Below the pieces are notes generated by a model that had not been told where the DNA came from, ran no database searches, and worked only from the letters and a program-made list of their open reading frames with translations. Of a DNA stretch of 64,000 nt, positions 22,471 through 32,879 are shown one piece after another. Source of the stretch: Apodemia mormo. Taxonomy: Eukaryota; Arthropoda; Insecta; Lepidoptera; Riodinidae. The position numbers were made by a program, and so were the translations under genes. The stretch lies in NCBI GenBank assembly GCA_036924255.1, contig JAUPFN010000009.1:1205501-1269500 (forward strand), read 5' to 3'. Position 1 is the stretch's first letter. Every line of letters begins with the position of its first letter.

Positions 22471-22473
<3 letters not shown>

Positions 22474-22499
22474 ATATATATGTACAATAATGGTATTTT

Positions 22500-24304
22500 T
22501 TATGAACTGAATACGTGGTATTATACGTAACAAATAAAATAATTTTGTAAAATACATATATTTTACCTGACTGCAGAGGGGAATAGACTGACAAATAGTC
22601 AGTCTATATATGTATTTATGTAACCCAACATACCTACATTTGAAACGATTTAGTGTTTTCATGTCACCGTTTTTTATACACTTTTTTTATCTGTAGATTT
22701 TTCCCCACCATTGAAATGAAAAACATTATTATTAACCTTTTATTTTTCCTTTAATTTAATCTACAAAATCCAATAGTTCCCCACGACGCTTAAGAAACTT
22801 AGCCTTAGCCTCTGTGGCTCCCCTACTACTACGTCCGTTTTGTCGGAGATTACATTCCCAAACAATGTGATATACAGTTTGTTCATATTAACAATAATTT
22901 TGTGGTTGGAACATTCGCAAAAAGGAGAAGAAACTAATTTCAACGAGAATAATTAAGTTTTAAAATTACCATGACGAATAAGGAACTGCGTGTGTTTTAA
23001 TTAATCGTTCCAGGAGACAGGGGCAAAAGTTATATAATTGCCGTCCTTTAGTTGAGCAGTACCAACACGAATGCCATACGAATGCCATTCATTTATTAAT
23101 TCGTCAGTAACGTTGGTTAATTCTGGGCTAGTAAAATTCCTAGAATTGTAGTATATTGAAACTTGACTCTGAATTCCTAGTCTAATGGTAAGACACCTGA
23201 CAAAACTGGTAAAACTTCCGTTAAAGTTTATCCAGGTACACTGGTTAGGAAATATGTATATATAATAATAAATTATATAATAATAGCTGAATGGATTTGT
23301 ACGTATGTATTTATACTTGAAATAATAAGCAAGGTATTTTTATACTAGAAAACTTTACATTTGTAGTGAAATTATATCTATAAACAAAACATAATCAACG
23401 CTTATTTCGCGGTACAACAATAAGAGTAAAAAAAAAACAAATAGCTGATGCATAAATATCTGTAGTAATTAGAAGACCAGTAACATACTCGTACCTTATC
23501 TTGTTTATAGTTTTCATGGTCTGGCGGTACTGTCTTCGGTTTGATTCCAAGCCCGGCAATTCGTCATAAATTTTATGTCTCAACAAACATGCATGAGACT
23601 GAATATGCGTCTAGTATTTTAAAAAGGTTGGTTACCTGCTATACTAAGAAACTTAGTGCCATTTTTAATAGTAGATACACTGGTGTCAACTATGTCTAGC
23701 TATTCTGGTACACGGAGGTGGCTAAATTTATTTATCAGGAAAGCGGTAATATAAAGTTTTTATTTCATAGGATAGGAAAACAAAAAAATTGTTACCATCG
23801 TACTCGTTAAAGATTTTAGTGGTATGTCAGCATCTGTTTAACGGAGATGAAATGCTAGATGCGTAAGTGTAAGGCAAGAAAAAGTAAGACATTGTCTTTG
23901 TCATTGCACTAACCCAAAACAAGATGAACAGAAAGTCAAGCTATCTATTCTTGGTGCCATGTGAACGGCGGATTATTTTAATTATTTTGACGATCTATAA
24001 ATTCAAACGCTTTAAGTCTCAAATCAACAAGAGTTATCCATTTGTGTCCGTGCCTCAAGATTTTCAATAAAGAAGGTGGCGTTTGATACGTATTTAATTT
24101 AGGTCACTAAAGAGGGTTCAAGCAACACTTTTTCTTATTAAATTAATGTTAAACGAAGCCGTTACCTCCGGACTTTATTTTAAATTAAGTATTTGGGGAT
24201 TAAAGATATAAAAATCACTTACATGGTGTCTCAAAATGTAATGATTAAACAAATTATGAGTATTTTGTGCGATAGGATAGCAAATAAGGGATGCCTTTTT
24301 TATA
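22500..24304. other. Non-coding stretch
   Basis: No gene or named repeat recognised. A tight hairpin (gactgacaaatagtcagtc) lies at 22588-22606. Confidence 0.45.
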
Positions 24305-24420
24305 CATAAGCAAGCAAGTAGTTCTCCTGGTGAAAAAAAAACAACCAAAAGATGTTAATGGTGCGTTACTATCTTGGTTGCGGGGTCTCAATGCTATATA
24401 GGTGCATAAGTTTTTGCATG
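24305..24420 (-). mobile_element. Family A repeat, partial and diverged
   Basis: Shares aagcaagtagttctcctggt, gatgttaatggtgcgttact and gcggggtctcaatg with family A. It lacks the 5' half, and the spacer after the first block is replaced by an A run. Confidence 0.7.
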
Positions 24421-24472
24421 TCATGCCATATGCATACGGGTGTATAATATAACGTAACACAAACTGTTTTTT

Positions 24473-24718
24473 TATATGATAGCAAACAAGCAGATGGTTC
24501 TCTTAATGGCAAGCAATAACTATCATCTATAGACACCAAAGCTGTTATTGGTGCGTTGGTATATGTGTGGCAGTGTTGAATTCCATATGCATAACTTTTC
24601 CGGCTATTTTACCTTACACACTAGAACACGACAATGACAAATATTGATGCTACCAAACCCGGGCGAAATGTTGTAGAAGTCTAACAGCTAGTAGTCACCA
24701 GGGTAGTGACTTGTATAG
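24473..24718 (-). mobile_element. Family A repeat, 3' two-thirds
   Basis: Reads gatagcaaacaagcagatgg, caaagctgttattggtgcgt, aacccgggcgaaatg and tagtagtcaccagggtagtg, then ends. It follows the previous partial copy in the same orientation after ~50 bp. Confidence 0.8.
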
Positions 24719-25505
24719 CCTTTAGTTAAGGTTGTTAGATAATTCGGGGGCACAGACTAAGGAATTTTTTAGTGTCGTTTTTATTGGTCCGAGATTTAGG
24801 CCGGCCGAGCCCGACATTTATCACTGAACAGACATCGAGCAGTAAATCTTGGGCGCCGGCAATTTAAACGTACATCCCCTCCAATAGAATAATATTTAAT
24901 ATTATGAATTTTCCTGTCTTGAAAAGACTCGACCAATACATGCGCACATATGGACAGTGCTTTAAAAATTCGATAACGGACAAACTGATGGATCGTGCTG
25001 AACTGTATTTTTTTATAAAGCTACTCATATTAAATAATGATAGCGTTGATAGCCAGACTTATACAAACCACTAAATTTCTGTTATCTAGAGTATTTGACA
25101 CCACTAGGTACTTAAGGAAATAGCTATTATTAGTAGTAATACTTGTAACTTGTTTGAAACAAGCTAACCATACCGTACATATATATAAAAACCACAAAGT
25201 CCAGACTCGCACAAACCGCATAGTTTCGTTAACAAGAACAATTAGCTTAGAAATATCGGGTATAATGTAATCGGCGCAGGTGCTCTGGCCCGTTAATCAA
25301 GCCGCCCGCCCGCGGTCGCTAATCACTATTAATTGCACTGCACTGCTATCCTGCGATTTACTGCACTGTATATTAGCATTTATTTCAACTTGGAGAAAAA
25401 ACTTTAATCTCTGTGTACTAATTAGTAGGTATACTTAAAATTACACACCTAAGTATGCGAATGAGATTTGTAATTAATGTAGTATTAAGGTTATTTAACA
25501 TACAC
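24719..25505. promoter_or_regulatory. Unassigned stretch with a TATA-like site and a GC-rich block
   Basis: No open frame or repeat. A TATA-like sequence (tatatataaaaacc, ~25179) lies about 30 bp before agactcgcacaaaccg. Further on, 25301-25330 is unusually GC-rich for this window (gccgcccgcccgcggtcgct) and is followed by taatcactattaattgcact, which resembles homeodomain sites, and a triple gcactgcactgc. This could be a promoter or conserved regulatory DNA of an unseen gene. The evidence is composition only. Confidence 0.2.
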
Positions 25506-25605
25506 TCACGTAATCGCATAGAACTTACTTGTAAAGCTCGACGTTTCAAACAAGTTACATTGACCGTGGTCACGAGCGGTCAGCGCGTTTTTGAACTGTT
25601 TATAT
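25506..25605 (-). repeat. Repeat pair member (with 41485-41555)
   Basis: The reverse complement carries ctcgtgaccacggtcaatgt, aactt, then gaaacgtcgagctttacaag and taagttctat. The same order is found at 41485-41555. The gaaacgtcgag word is common at the ends of insect Penelope-like elements, but the first half of the ribozyme core is not recognisable. Confidence 0.6.
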
Positions 25606-25921
25606 TTTTTGAAATAATAGTAGAACGCGTTAATTGAAAGTTCATAATATTTCTCTTTTCGAATTATGCATTGACACATGAATTTTTTTGTCACATTTGC
25701 CTCTACAACTGTTAAACTGATTATTGTACCTACTATTGACTCTGTTCACGACTTTAACCTCACCTGGCATCCGCAACTTTGTTGATTCTGACACTTTGGC
25801 ATTTAATTTGTGAAAAATATTAAAATCAAAAACTATTTATCACAAAATTACTGTGTTGCCGTGATTTGGACGAAGGGTTGTGAAATCAGTTTTAGCCATT
25901 CAAAAAAAAATAGTTTTTTAT

Positions 25922-26278
25922 TTCATAAGATAGCAATGAAGCAGATGGCACTTCTGATGGTAAGAGGAACTGCCATCTTGCCACAAGGATAAAAATGCGT
26001 TGTTATCCTTGTGGCAAGATGGCAATGCCATATGCATGAATCTACCGCCTACCTTACCCTCCAAATCGAATCACGATCATAATAAGAGTTGACGCTATTG
26101 CAGCAGGAATAACTAAGCCGGTATATCCGGCATCCGGTGGCAAATATCCAGGCGATACGTTATGCAACTGTACCACCTAGTACTCACGATGGTAATGACA
26201 CGTATAACTGATTGGTTGCCTCTTACGACCTACCTGATAGAACGGCAGTTGTTCTACTCTTCAAAGGAGCCCGAACCA
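25922..26278 (-). mobile_element. Family A repeat with an internal 22-bp hairpin
   Basis: Full-length in reverse (gatagcaatgaagcagatgg ... cttcaaaggagcccgaacca). The block that normally reads caaccatcgcctatagacac is missing. In its place is an exact inverted copy of the neighbouring sequence (see the hairpin entry). Nearby, the aggaataactaagccggtat block retains the family-A order. Confidence 0.85.
25971..26024. repeat. 22-bp perfect hairpin created inside a family-A copy
   Basis: The arms 25971-25992 (tgccatcttgccacaaggat plus aa) and 26003-26024 are exact reverse complements around a 10-base loop. The right arm corresponds to normal family-A sequence (ttgctatcttgtggc); the left arm replaces unrelated family-A sequence. 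This is the signature of a replication template switch. Confidence 0.9.
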
Positions 26279-26491
26279 ATATAGTAAGTAAATTTTTTTT
26301 CAAAAGTGTGTAACGAGCTAACTCGTTAACTGTGGAATAATTTGGCTTTCTAGTCAATGTGCGCGCCATATGTATATTCGTGTTTTTGCTTTTATACTGT
26401 GAAACTACGGATATTTTATTTTTTATTGTTCTGTGACGATTTGCCACAAATTCGTTTAATAATCTCACTTCACTCATATTACTACTCCGTG

Positions 26492-26850
26492 TCGGTTCGG
26501 GCTCCTCTGAAGAATAGACCAACTGCCGCTCTGCCAGGCATTTCGTAAAAGGTGACTGATTGTTGATGTTTTATTTGTGATAGGTATTTGTGTCACCCGT
26601 CGTGGCTTCTAGGTTGTAGAATTCCGCAATGTCTTTTCCGGGTATTTAGTACTACCGCCCTACCTATTCCTGTGTAATGTTGTGTTCCGGTTTAGAGGAT
26701 AAGGTAGTCAGTAAACTTATGCATGTGGCATTGCCATTCCGCCATACGGAAAGCAACGCACCATTAATATTTTTGGTATATATAGGCGATTGTTTCTCAT
26801 TCTATCAGGAGAGCCATCTTCTTGTTTGCTATCTTACGATATAAAAAAGT
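26492..26850 (+). mobile_element. Family A repeat, opposed to the preceding copy
   Basis: Runs from gtgtcggttcgggctcctct to tcttgtttgctatcttacga. About 210 bp separate it from the inverted copy ending at 26278, giving two inverted family-A copies. Contains tgttgatgttttatttgtga in place of the usual gattggctat region. Confidence 0.85.
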
Positions 26851-26859
26851 ACCTACCTA

Positions 26860-27375
26860 TACAAGATTTGCAAAACGTTCGCGATTCACTATATTTTCCA
26901 TATTTTAAATAGCAACCAAAGCAGGTACTTGTAACAGCACTAGAAACTATTCAAACAAATGAAGAAAGTACAACACATAGCTTTAGATTCGAAGTTGGAA
27001 CGAAAATAAAATAATAACAAAGAGACAGGCCAAGCGGACATCTGGTTACAATTTACGCCTTCGGACTTACGTCGTATTATGACAGCCCCTACCATTACTT
27101 CAACGATCTCTATCTCTTTCTAAAATCTGTAAACGTACATAAGCACGTCTCGCCTTCGCTGATATGTGTGAAGCTAGTCACAAACCAGCAGGTAGCTGAA
27201 CTGAATGTTATCTGTGCTTTGAAAAATTGAAACCTTTTAAACGTTTGTTAAAATCTCAGTTAAAGTTATTGAATGGTTAGCTATCTGACGTTTTAAGTGG
27301 CCATTGAAAAATTGGGCCTAAGTTCTTATTTATAGAGGATGTTCTAGTAAAAATAAAATTAAAAATTTATTTAAA
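26860..27375. other. Non-coding spacer
   Basis: No feature recognised. Confidence 0.4.
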
Positions 27376-27619
27376 CTAGCTGGTCCACGCAGCTTCGCCC
27401 ACGAGTACATTAACATGTCGATATAGTTTTTCATACAAACTTTGACCCCCTTAGGACATGATTTTTGAAAAAAAGATATGTTTGGCCCTGGATCTGCAAA
27501 TATCTTCATGCCAAATTTCATGAAAATCGATTCATGGTTTAACCAGGAAAATGTAACAGATATATCGATGCATAAGCGTATAAACAGAAAGACTTTCGCA
27601 TAAGGAGTATTAGTATAGA
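27376..27619 (-). mobile_element. Helitron-like non-autonomous element, 244 bp
   Basis: On the minus strand it starts TCTATACTAATACTCC (preceded by A) and ends gggcgaagctgcgtggaccagCTAG (followed by T). TC...CTRR termini, A/T insertion and a GC-rich potential hairpin just before the end fit Helitrons. A second copy lies at 55458-55690. A 63-codon minus frame within it is not a gene. Confidence 0.6.
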
Positions 27620-27659
27620 TTTATATCCTCAACCAAATTACTAAATCTCGTACCAATAT

Positions 27660-27790
27660 TAATGCCGTCAGAAATCAGAAATCAGAAATCAGAAGCACTT
27701 TATTCAATAAAACTTTTTACAAGTTATTTTGACGCGTCAACATATTTTTTAAAAACTACTAACGGATCGGAAACGCGGCCACGTCGTATC
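27660..27790 (-). mobile_element. LINE 3'-UTR fragment with (AGAAATC)n end
   Basis: Has three tandem agaaatc heptamers, then cactttattcaataaaactt and gttattttgacgcgtcaaca, then aacggatcggaaacgcggcc. It serves as the intact reference for the interrupted copy at 7871-8290. Heptamer-type simple repeats at the 3' end are common in CR1-group LINEs. Confidence 0.65.
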
Positions 27791-28424
27791 CTATATAACC
27801 TAATAATTCAATGTTTTGAGAATTAAAATTTACTAAAAATATAGAATAAATACGCATAGAAACCAAATCGACCCGCGCAAAATTAAGCTATTTCAAAGAA
27901 GCCTGAAAAGGCTTCTTACGCTCGCCGGCCGCTCAGACATATGTATGACACGTGCCACACGAAGTACAGCTCTCGCAATTTAAAAAAATATGAGTTATTT
28001 TGTGGTGAAAGGCTATCGCCGTGCTTCACAAAAGGGTATTTAATACTTGAAGATCACATTTAACAGATAAAAACTACTTGGTATCGGATATTTTTGTATA
28101 AAATCCAAACAAATAAATCGTAAATATCTACGTAGAATGATATTCAAAATGTTGCCAGCCAAAGAGGAAAATATTCTGCCATGTGTTTGTTTTTGCCTAT
28201 TTTCATTATAATTAATAACGTGTATTTTTTGTGCGATACTATTTTATGTGCGATATTACATAGCCTGGACTTTGCTATAATTTATAATAATTTTTAAATG
28301 TTGGGACTTACCAGTATACTGACACAAATATTACAAAACCGTTTGTCTGACTAATGTTACAAGGCCTAGGATTATATAATAGTAGATACATTTCAATAAG
28401 GTTTTTTTAAGAATTACTTCAGTC
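27791..28424. other. Non-coding spacer
   Basis: Contains a small hairpin region (gaagcctgaaaaggcttctt, 27898-27917). No gene or repeat family is recognised otherwise. Confidence 0.4.
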
Positions 28425-28485
28425 ACTTATATTTATATCGTATTAAAAGCACTTGTACTATTTTACTTGACTTTTTATTTATTAA

Positions 28486-28519
28486 AACCAACCGGTTTCG
28501 CGTTTTAACGCATCATCAG
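28486..28519 (-). ncRNA. Candidate hammerhead ribozyme core (minus strand)
   Basis: Mirror image, in the left arm of the palindrome, of the plus-strand motif at 28574-28607. All core positions are identical because the arms are almost identical. If both strands are transcribed, each transcript would also be able to fold into the long hairpin, which would compete with the ribozyme fold. Confidence 0.5.
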
Positions 28520-28573
28520 GGCAAAAGTTATTATTGTTTAGAAATTTTTAATTAAACAATAATAACTTTTGCC

Positions 28574-28607
28574 CTGATGATGCGTTAAAACGCGAAACCG
28601 GTTGGTT
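28574..28607 (+). ncRNA. Candidate hammerhead ribozyme core (plus strand)
   Basis: Core: CTGATGA (28574-28580), stem II tGCGTtaaaACGC (28581-28593), GAAA (28594-28597), then a short stem III ACC-ggtt-GGT (28597-28606) giving a GUU cleavage triplet, predicted cut after 28607. All invariant positions (CUGANGA, GAAA, U before the cut) are present. A distal stem I may form from acttttg (upstream) and caaaaagt (downstream) across an internal loop. Short stem III is typical of ribozymes in Penelope-like elements. Activity is inferred only. Confidence 0.55.
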
Positions 28608-28668
28608 TTAATAAACAAAAAGTCAAGTAAAATAGTACAAGTGCTTTTAATACGATATAAATATAAGT

Positions 28669-29765
28669 TAACATGGAGTTTTACCAAGTGCCGACGATAT
28701 TCAGTGTTCAAACTTCAGTCACTGTTTTTATAACTTAAATGATGTAAACTCGTATTGCCCATATTTTTTATTTACGCTCGGTGCCGGTTGATTACCGCAG
28801 TTTAATTACAGAAATATACAAAAAAAATTATCTTGAGAACCTCTAAAACATTTTCCTGTAATTCTACTTAATTTACCTCACCAGAATAAAAATTGTAAGT
28901 TCTAAATTTTCTACATAACTAATAATACTATTGGAAAGACAGACAATCTTTATTTCAGTGAGGTCAAAATATTTTAAATCACAAATAAAAGCACAAAAAC
29001 TAAAAAAATATAAGGTTAAATAGCTTATCTTGAGAACATTTAAAATATTTCCCGGCATTTAACATATTTTACCTAACCGAATAAAAAGTGTAAGTTTCAA
29101 GTTTACATTAAATGATTAATAATTGAAACATTATTTGTATACCGGTCAGGTAGATATATTTTAAATAACGTCTTGGGAAAATATTTATTTACTTGCAACA
29201 CCATTCGAGTCTTTGTGTGCGTGACGACGCAAGTGATTATACGAAGCTTACACGGACATCGACAAGGTTTTGGCCTAAAATATGAACGAAACTTTGAATG
29301 CAATTATCACTCTGAGCGTTATTACTCTAAGGGTAGGAACTTATTTTGCGAATATTCATATGTATATCTTTAACATTATCGTAAATTTTATCGGCAATAG
29401 TATTAAGCCGAAATATAACCATTTAATCTTTCTTTTTAATATGTTGAGAACTAAAGTCTTTTAAGTTCCGTTTTCATTACGAAAATGCAAATGTTACCTC
29501 TCATGAACACTGCAAATGTATTATCCGTTGTTTTATATTGAAAAAGCTGCTAACTAGAAGTATTTAAATTAGCTAGCTGCATTCATTCAACCTAGATACT
29601 AAAAGGTCGTTGAATTTTATATTAGACGCAGCTCAAAGGACCTTGCTAAATAATTTTAGTTTAAAAATAGAGTAATTTTGCTTCAACCTGCCTTGTGGTT
29701 CTTAGTTTTGTCATTAATACCGTGTGTACCTGTGTTACATTATACCTGTCACGAATAGTAGTTAT
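28669..29765. other. Non-coding stretch
   Basis: Two segments resemble each other (aatttatcttgagaacctct at ~28827 and agcttatcttgagaacattt at ~29021, each followed by a 'cct/tcacc' and aataaaaattgtaagt-like words), suggesting an old ~195-bp duplication. No gene supported. Confidence 0.45.
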
Positions 29766-29780
29766 TAGTACATAGTACGA
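29766..29780 (+). repeat. Left target-site duplication of the truncated LINE
   Basis: TAGTACATAGTACGA, identical to 30298-30312. Confidence 0.93.
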
Positions 29781-30297
29781 TATGTGGAAAGAGTATTTTA
29801 ATGAAAGATCGTTAACTAAAGGGATATGGTACAAGTCGATACAATGTGAGCCTCCTCATGTCCCGTGGTTTAATTTTACAAAATTGAATCGGACATTAGT
29901 TGTCATAGCACACAGGTTAAGATCTGGGCACATGCCATTAAGAAGTTTCAAATACATGATGAAAATAGTCGACTCCCCCAATTGCGAAAGATGCGAGATT
30001 ATAGAAGATATTCATCACCTCTTGATGGAATGTGTCCGATATCGGGAAACAAGAAAAGAACTGTTAAATAAACTAAAAGTCAACAAAAATGACATTGGAC
30101 AGTTTCACAGTATTTTAAGTCAGCCCAGCTCAGATGAAGCCAAAATACTTTTTGCATTTGTAAATCGTTCCATTAGTAGTTGAAGATAATATTGTAGTAT
30201 TATAGATAGTCTTGTAATAGGGTACGATGGAACTGGCGTACACATGGTGTAAAAGTTCCTTAAATAAAAATGATTAAAAAAAAAAAAAAAAAAAAAA
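29781..30297 (+). pseudogene. 5'-truncated non-LTR retrotransposon (ORF2 C-terminus, 3' UTR, poly-A)
   Basis: A 133-codon frame (29782-30183) ends the polymerase ORF. The central segment (CERCEIIEDIHHLLMEC) is the Cys-Cys-His-Cys zinc-finger-like motif found after the RT in Jockey/R1/I-group LINEs. About 110 bp of 3' UTR follow, then an A run (30275-30297). The 15-bp target duplications flank exactly the truncation point and the poly-A, so this is a single target-primed reverse-transcription event. The ATG is accidental: truncation fell just upstream. The frame is open throughout, so the copy is young, but it lacks endonuclease and RT and cannot move itself. Confidence 0.92.
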
Positions 30298-30312
30298 TAG
30301 TACATAGTACGA
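30298..30312 (+). repeat. Right target-site duplication of the truncated LINE
   Basis: Second copy of TAGTACATAGTACGA, directly after the poly-A tract. Confidence 0.93.
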
Positions 30313-30420
30313 ATACTTTCAACAGATAATCTGAAAAATGTATACTATCCGGGTAGGTTATTAGTACATAGTACGAACACTTTCAACAGATAATCTGAAC
30401 AATCTATACTACCTGGGTAG
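30298..30420. repeat. Two-unit tandem repeat (~63 bp) that hosted the LINE
   Basis: Units gtacatagtacgaatacttt... and gtacatagtacgaacacttt... both continue tcaacagataatctgaa and end gggtag. The LINE entered the first unit: its 5' part (gttattagtacatagtacga) is at 29761-29780, and the same 20 bp introduce the second unit at 30358-30377. Confidence 0.85.
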
Positions 30421-30666
30421 TGTATACTATTGGGGCCTCTATTGCCCGGTTCCTATATAAATAAAACTACTAGTTTTAGTTAGGAATAGTTACATTTTCT
30501 ACGAGGTGTAAATTAAAACTGTGCTTATAAACGTCAATTTTTTATATCATAAGATAGCAAACAAGCCATCAGCTTATTTGTTGTTGTTGAGGTGTCTATG
30601 TGTGCATTGCTCGAACGCTACTCGTATGTAGATTGTTTTCTGTTAGTCTTTTTTTATATCATAAGT

Positions 30667-30920
30667 CGCCTTTGTGGTCTAGTGGTCCAGCGTTGGCGTT
30701 GACCAAGGTCCTGGGTTCGATTCCCGGGTCGGGCAAATTAAAAAAAAGTGTTTTTTCAGTTTTCTGAGAAACACAAAGTTGCCCGGATTGGAAAGTGCCC
30801 GGTTGGCCTTAAGGCTTGCCACCTATCACATTTGTGGGACCAAGTATCTTTGGCTAATCGTGGGTGCACTTGTTGTACCTCTGCCTACCCCATCGGGGAT
30901 ATGGGCGTGAAGATACTTTT
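30667..30920 (+). mobile_element. tRNA-derived SINE, family S1 (best preserved head)
   Basis: tRNA-like head with A box (tggtctagtggtccagc) and B box (gggttcgattcccgggtc). The body continues to gggcgtgaagatactttt. A few bases are missing between the boxes (gttgaccaaggtcc against gttgaccacatgaggtccc). It ends directly against the 3' edge of a reversed family-A copy. Confidence 0.88.
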
Positions 30921-31236
30921 TATAAGATAGCAAACAAGCAGATGGGTCTCCTGATGGAAAGAGTCAACCATCGTCTATAGACACCATGGGTGTTTATGGT
31001 GCGTTGCTATCTTGTGGCGAGGTCTAATGCCACATGCATAAATTTACCAGCTACCTTACCCTCCAAACCGGAACACGATACACGATAGTGTCAAGCACTA
31101 ACGCTATTACGGCAGGAATAGGTAAGGCGGTGGTACTAGCCCCGGGCGAGACAATGCAGAACTCTACCACCTAGCAGTCACAACGGTAGTGACACGTATA
31201 GCCAATTATCCGCCTTTTATGAACTGCCTGGCAGAT
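30921..31236 (-). mobile_element. Family A repeat, lacking ~40 bp of 5' end
   Basis: Blocks gatagcaaacaagcagatgg, caccatgggtgtttatggtg, atgcataaatttaccagcta and cgggcgagacaatgcagaac are present. The acacgatacacgatagtg block is a local duplication relative to other copies. It stops at gaactgcctggcagatt. Confidence 0.88.
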
Positions 31237-32237
31237 TTTCAAATTATACATTTTTTAAATGTAACTCGTAAAAACTCTCATTGTTAAGAAAAAATGCAGA
31301 TGTAAGATGTTTAATGTGAACCATTAATTATCTCATCATTTGTCACCAACGATTGATATAGGCAATATAATTGTGTAATTGTTTTATATGTTTTCATTTG
31401 TGCAGAATCCAATGAGGTGTATAATGTAGTAATATTATACACGTCACTGGCAGAATCAGATGAAACAATTGAGTGGTTCTAAAAAAATTGTAAATGTCAT
31501 TCGCATTTCACACAAAAAGATCTTGTTTATTTTTCAGTCACGCTTACGTTCATATAAGTATAAATAAAAACTGCATTTAATATGGTATTTACTTCGGACA
31601 TGTCGTTTAAACAGAATAAAATTGTAGAAGAATGTAATGATGTTCTTGTAGTGAGTGTAGGTAATATTTGTTATAGTTGATATTTTACAGTCTTGCATAT
31701 CCTTAAATTAAGAAGCAGAGTGTAAAACGATTTTCTGGGTCACCGCCAAGAGTGCAGCATAATGATGCGAAACAGGGTCGACAGTCTGGCAACTGCTCTC
31801 GAGGTCAGACAGAATTCATGTCGTAAACATACAGAAATAATTATATTCAAGCCAGAATTGTGCCTTTTTCTTGACAAAATTTGTTTGCCAAAAAAGCCCA
31901 CTTATTACCTTCATTTATTTTAATTACTTTATAAGCAAGTTAGGAGCGAAATTTGTGAGAAGACTTATTAAATTTGGTAACAAAATACTTGTAATTAAGG
32001 TGAAATTTGTATAATTATAAGCAGCCTTCCGAAGAATATATTCCATTTTGTTAATGATTTTCAGCCGACTTCGCAAAATGGAGGCGATTGTCAATTTAGC
32101 TATATTTTTTAATGGCAGAATTTCGTAATTTATTGATCCACTTGCAAATGAGTTTTTTTTGCATACTGCCCGTTTGTCTCATTTAAATTTAGTGAAGATC
32201 TTATGCAGGTTTCTAGATATACAGATTCCCTTGTACT
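31237..32237. other. Non-coding stretch
   Basis: No gene. The segment near 32065-32095 (cgacttcgcaaaatggaggc) resembles the aaggaggag repeat. Confidence 0.4.
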
Positions 32238-32412
32238 GGTCCGGGCTCTTTTGAACAATAGGCCAACTGCCGTTCGGACAGGTAGTTCGTAAGAGGCGAT
32301 CGATTGGCTATACGTGTCACTACCATCGTGACTACTAAGTGATAGAGTTTCGATACGTCTATCCTGGGTATTTGCCACCGGATGCCGGATATACCGCCTT
32401 AGCTATTTCTGC
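32238..32412 (+). mobile_element. Family A repeat, 5' half
   Basis: From actggtccgggctctttt to the catcttgtctcg-equivalent region, where tttgccaccggatgccggat has replaced the usual sequence. It ends at ttctgccgcagtag. The same ggatgccggat word, reversed, occurs in the 25922 copy, so these two share a subfamily. Confidence 0.8.
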
Positions 32413-32555
32413 CGCAGTAGTTCGTAAGAAAGCGAGTTTAATACTAACGAATGATTGAAAGCTTAAGCTTAGGATTGACACACGTCACATATACGTCACA
32501 CACACTTATATATAATAACTACATAGTAATAGTATTGTAGTAGTTCACCCCGTGT
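32413..32555. other. Short spacer between two family-A copies
   Basis: No feature recognised. Confidence 0.3.
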
Positions 32556-32870
32556 TGGTTCCGGGCTCCTTTAAAGAATAGACCAACTGCCGTTCTGCCG
32601 GGCAGGTCGTAAAAGGCGACCGATTGGCTATGCGAGTCACTACCATCGTGGCTACGAGGTGGTAGAGTTCTGCATTGTCTCGCCCGAGTCTGGTACCACC
32701 GCCTTGCCTATTGTGTTCCGGTTTGGAGCCGGTAAACTTATGCATGTGGCATTAGACCTCGCCACAAGAAAGCAACGCACCATTAACACCTTTGGTGTCT
32801 ATAGGCGATGGTTGACTCTTTCAATCAGGAGGTCCATCTGCTTGTTTGCTCTCTTACGATATAAAAAAAG
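32556..32870 (+). mobile_element. Family A repeat with internal deletion
   Basis: Well preserved from gtgttggttccgggctcctt to gctctcttacgatataaaaa, but about 45 bp are deleted: ccgccttgcctat is joined directly to tgtgttccggtttgg. The 66-codon minus and 79-codon plus frames here are repeat artefacts. Confidence 0.9.
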
Positions 32871-32879
32871 TTCTGAAAT

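Larger units (their letters stand above)
28425..28668. repeat. 115-bp near-perfect palindrome
   Basis: The arms 28425-28539 and 28554-28668 match at 114 of 115 positions as reverse complements around a 14-bp spacer (agaaatttttaatt). Each arm contains a complete hammerhead-type core. The arms lack terminal motifs of known DNA transposons. Two Penelope-like ends joined in opposite orientation is my preferred reading. Confidence 0.95.

Noticed and set aside
22266..22662. Frames of 74-126 codons with Tyr-Ile runs
   Set aside because: Translation of the (TA)n microsatellite and flanking SINE.
29782..30183. 133-codon open frame as a host gene
   Set aside because: The ATG lies 1 bp inside a retrotransposition truncation point bracketed by a 15-bp target duplication; the protein is a LINE C-terminus.
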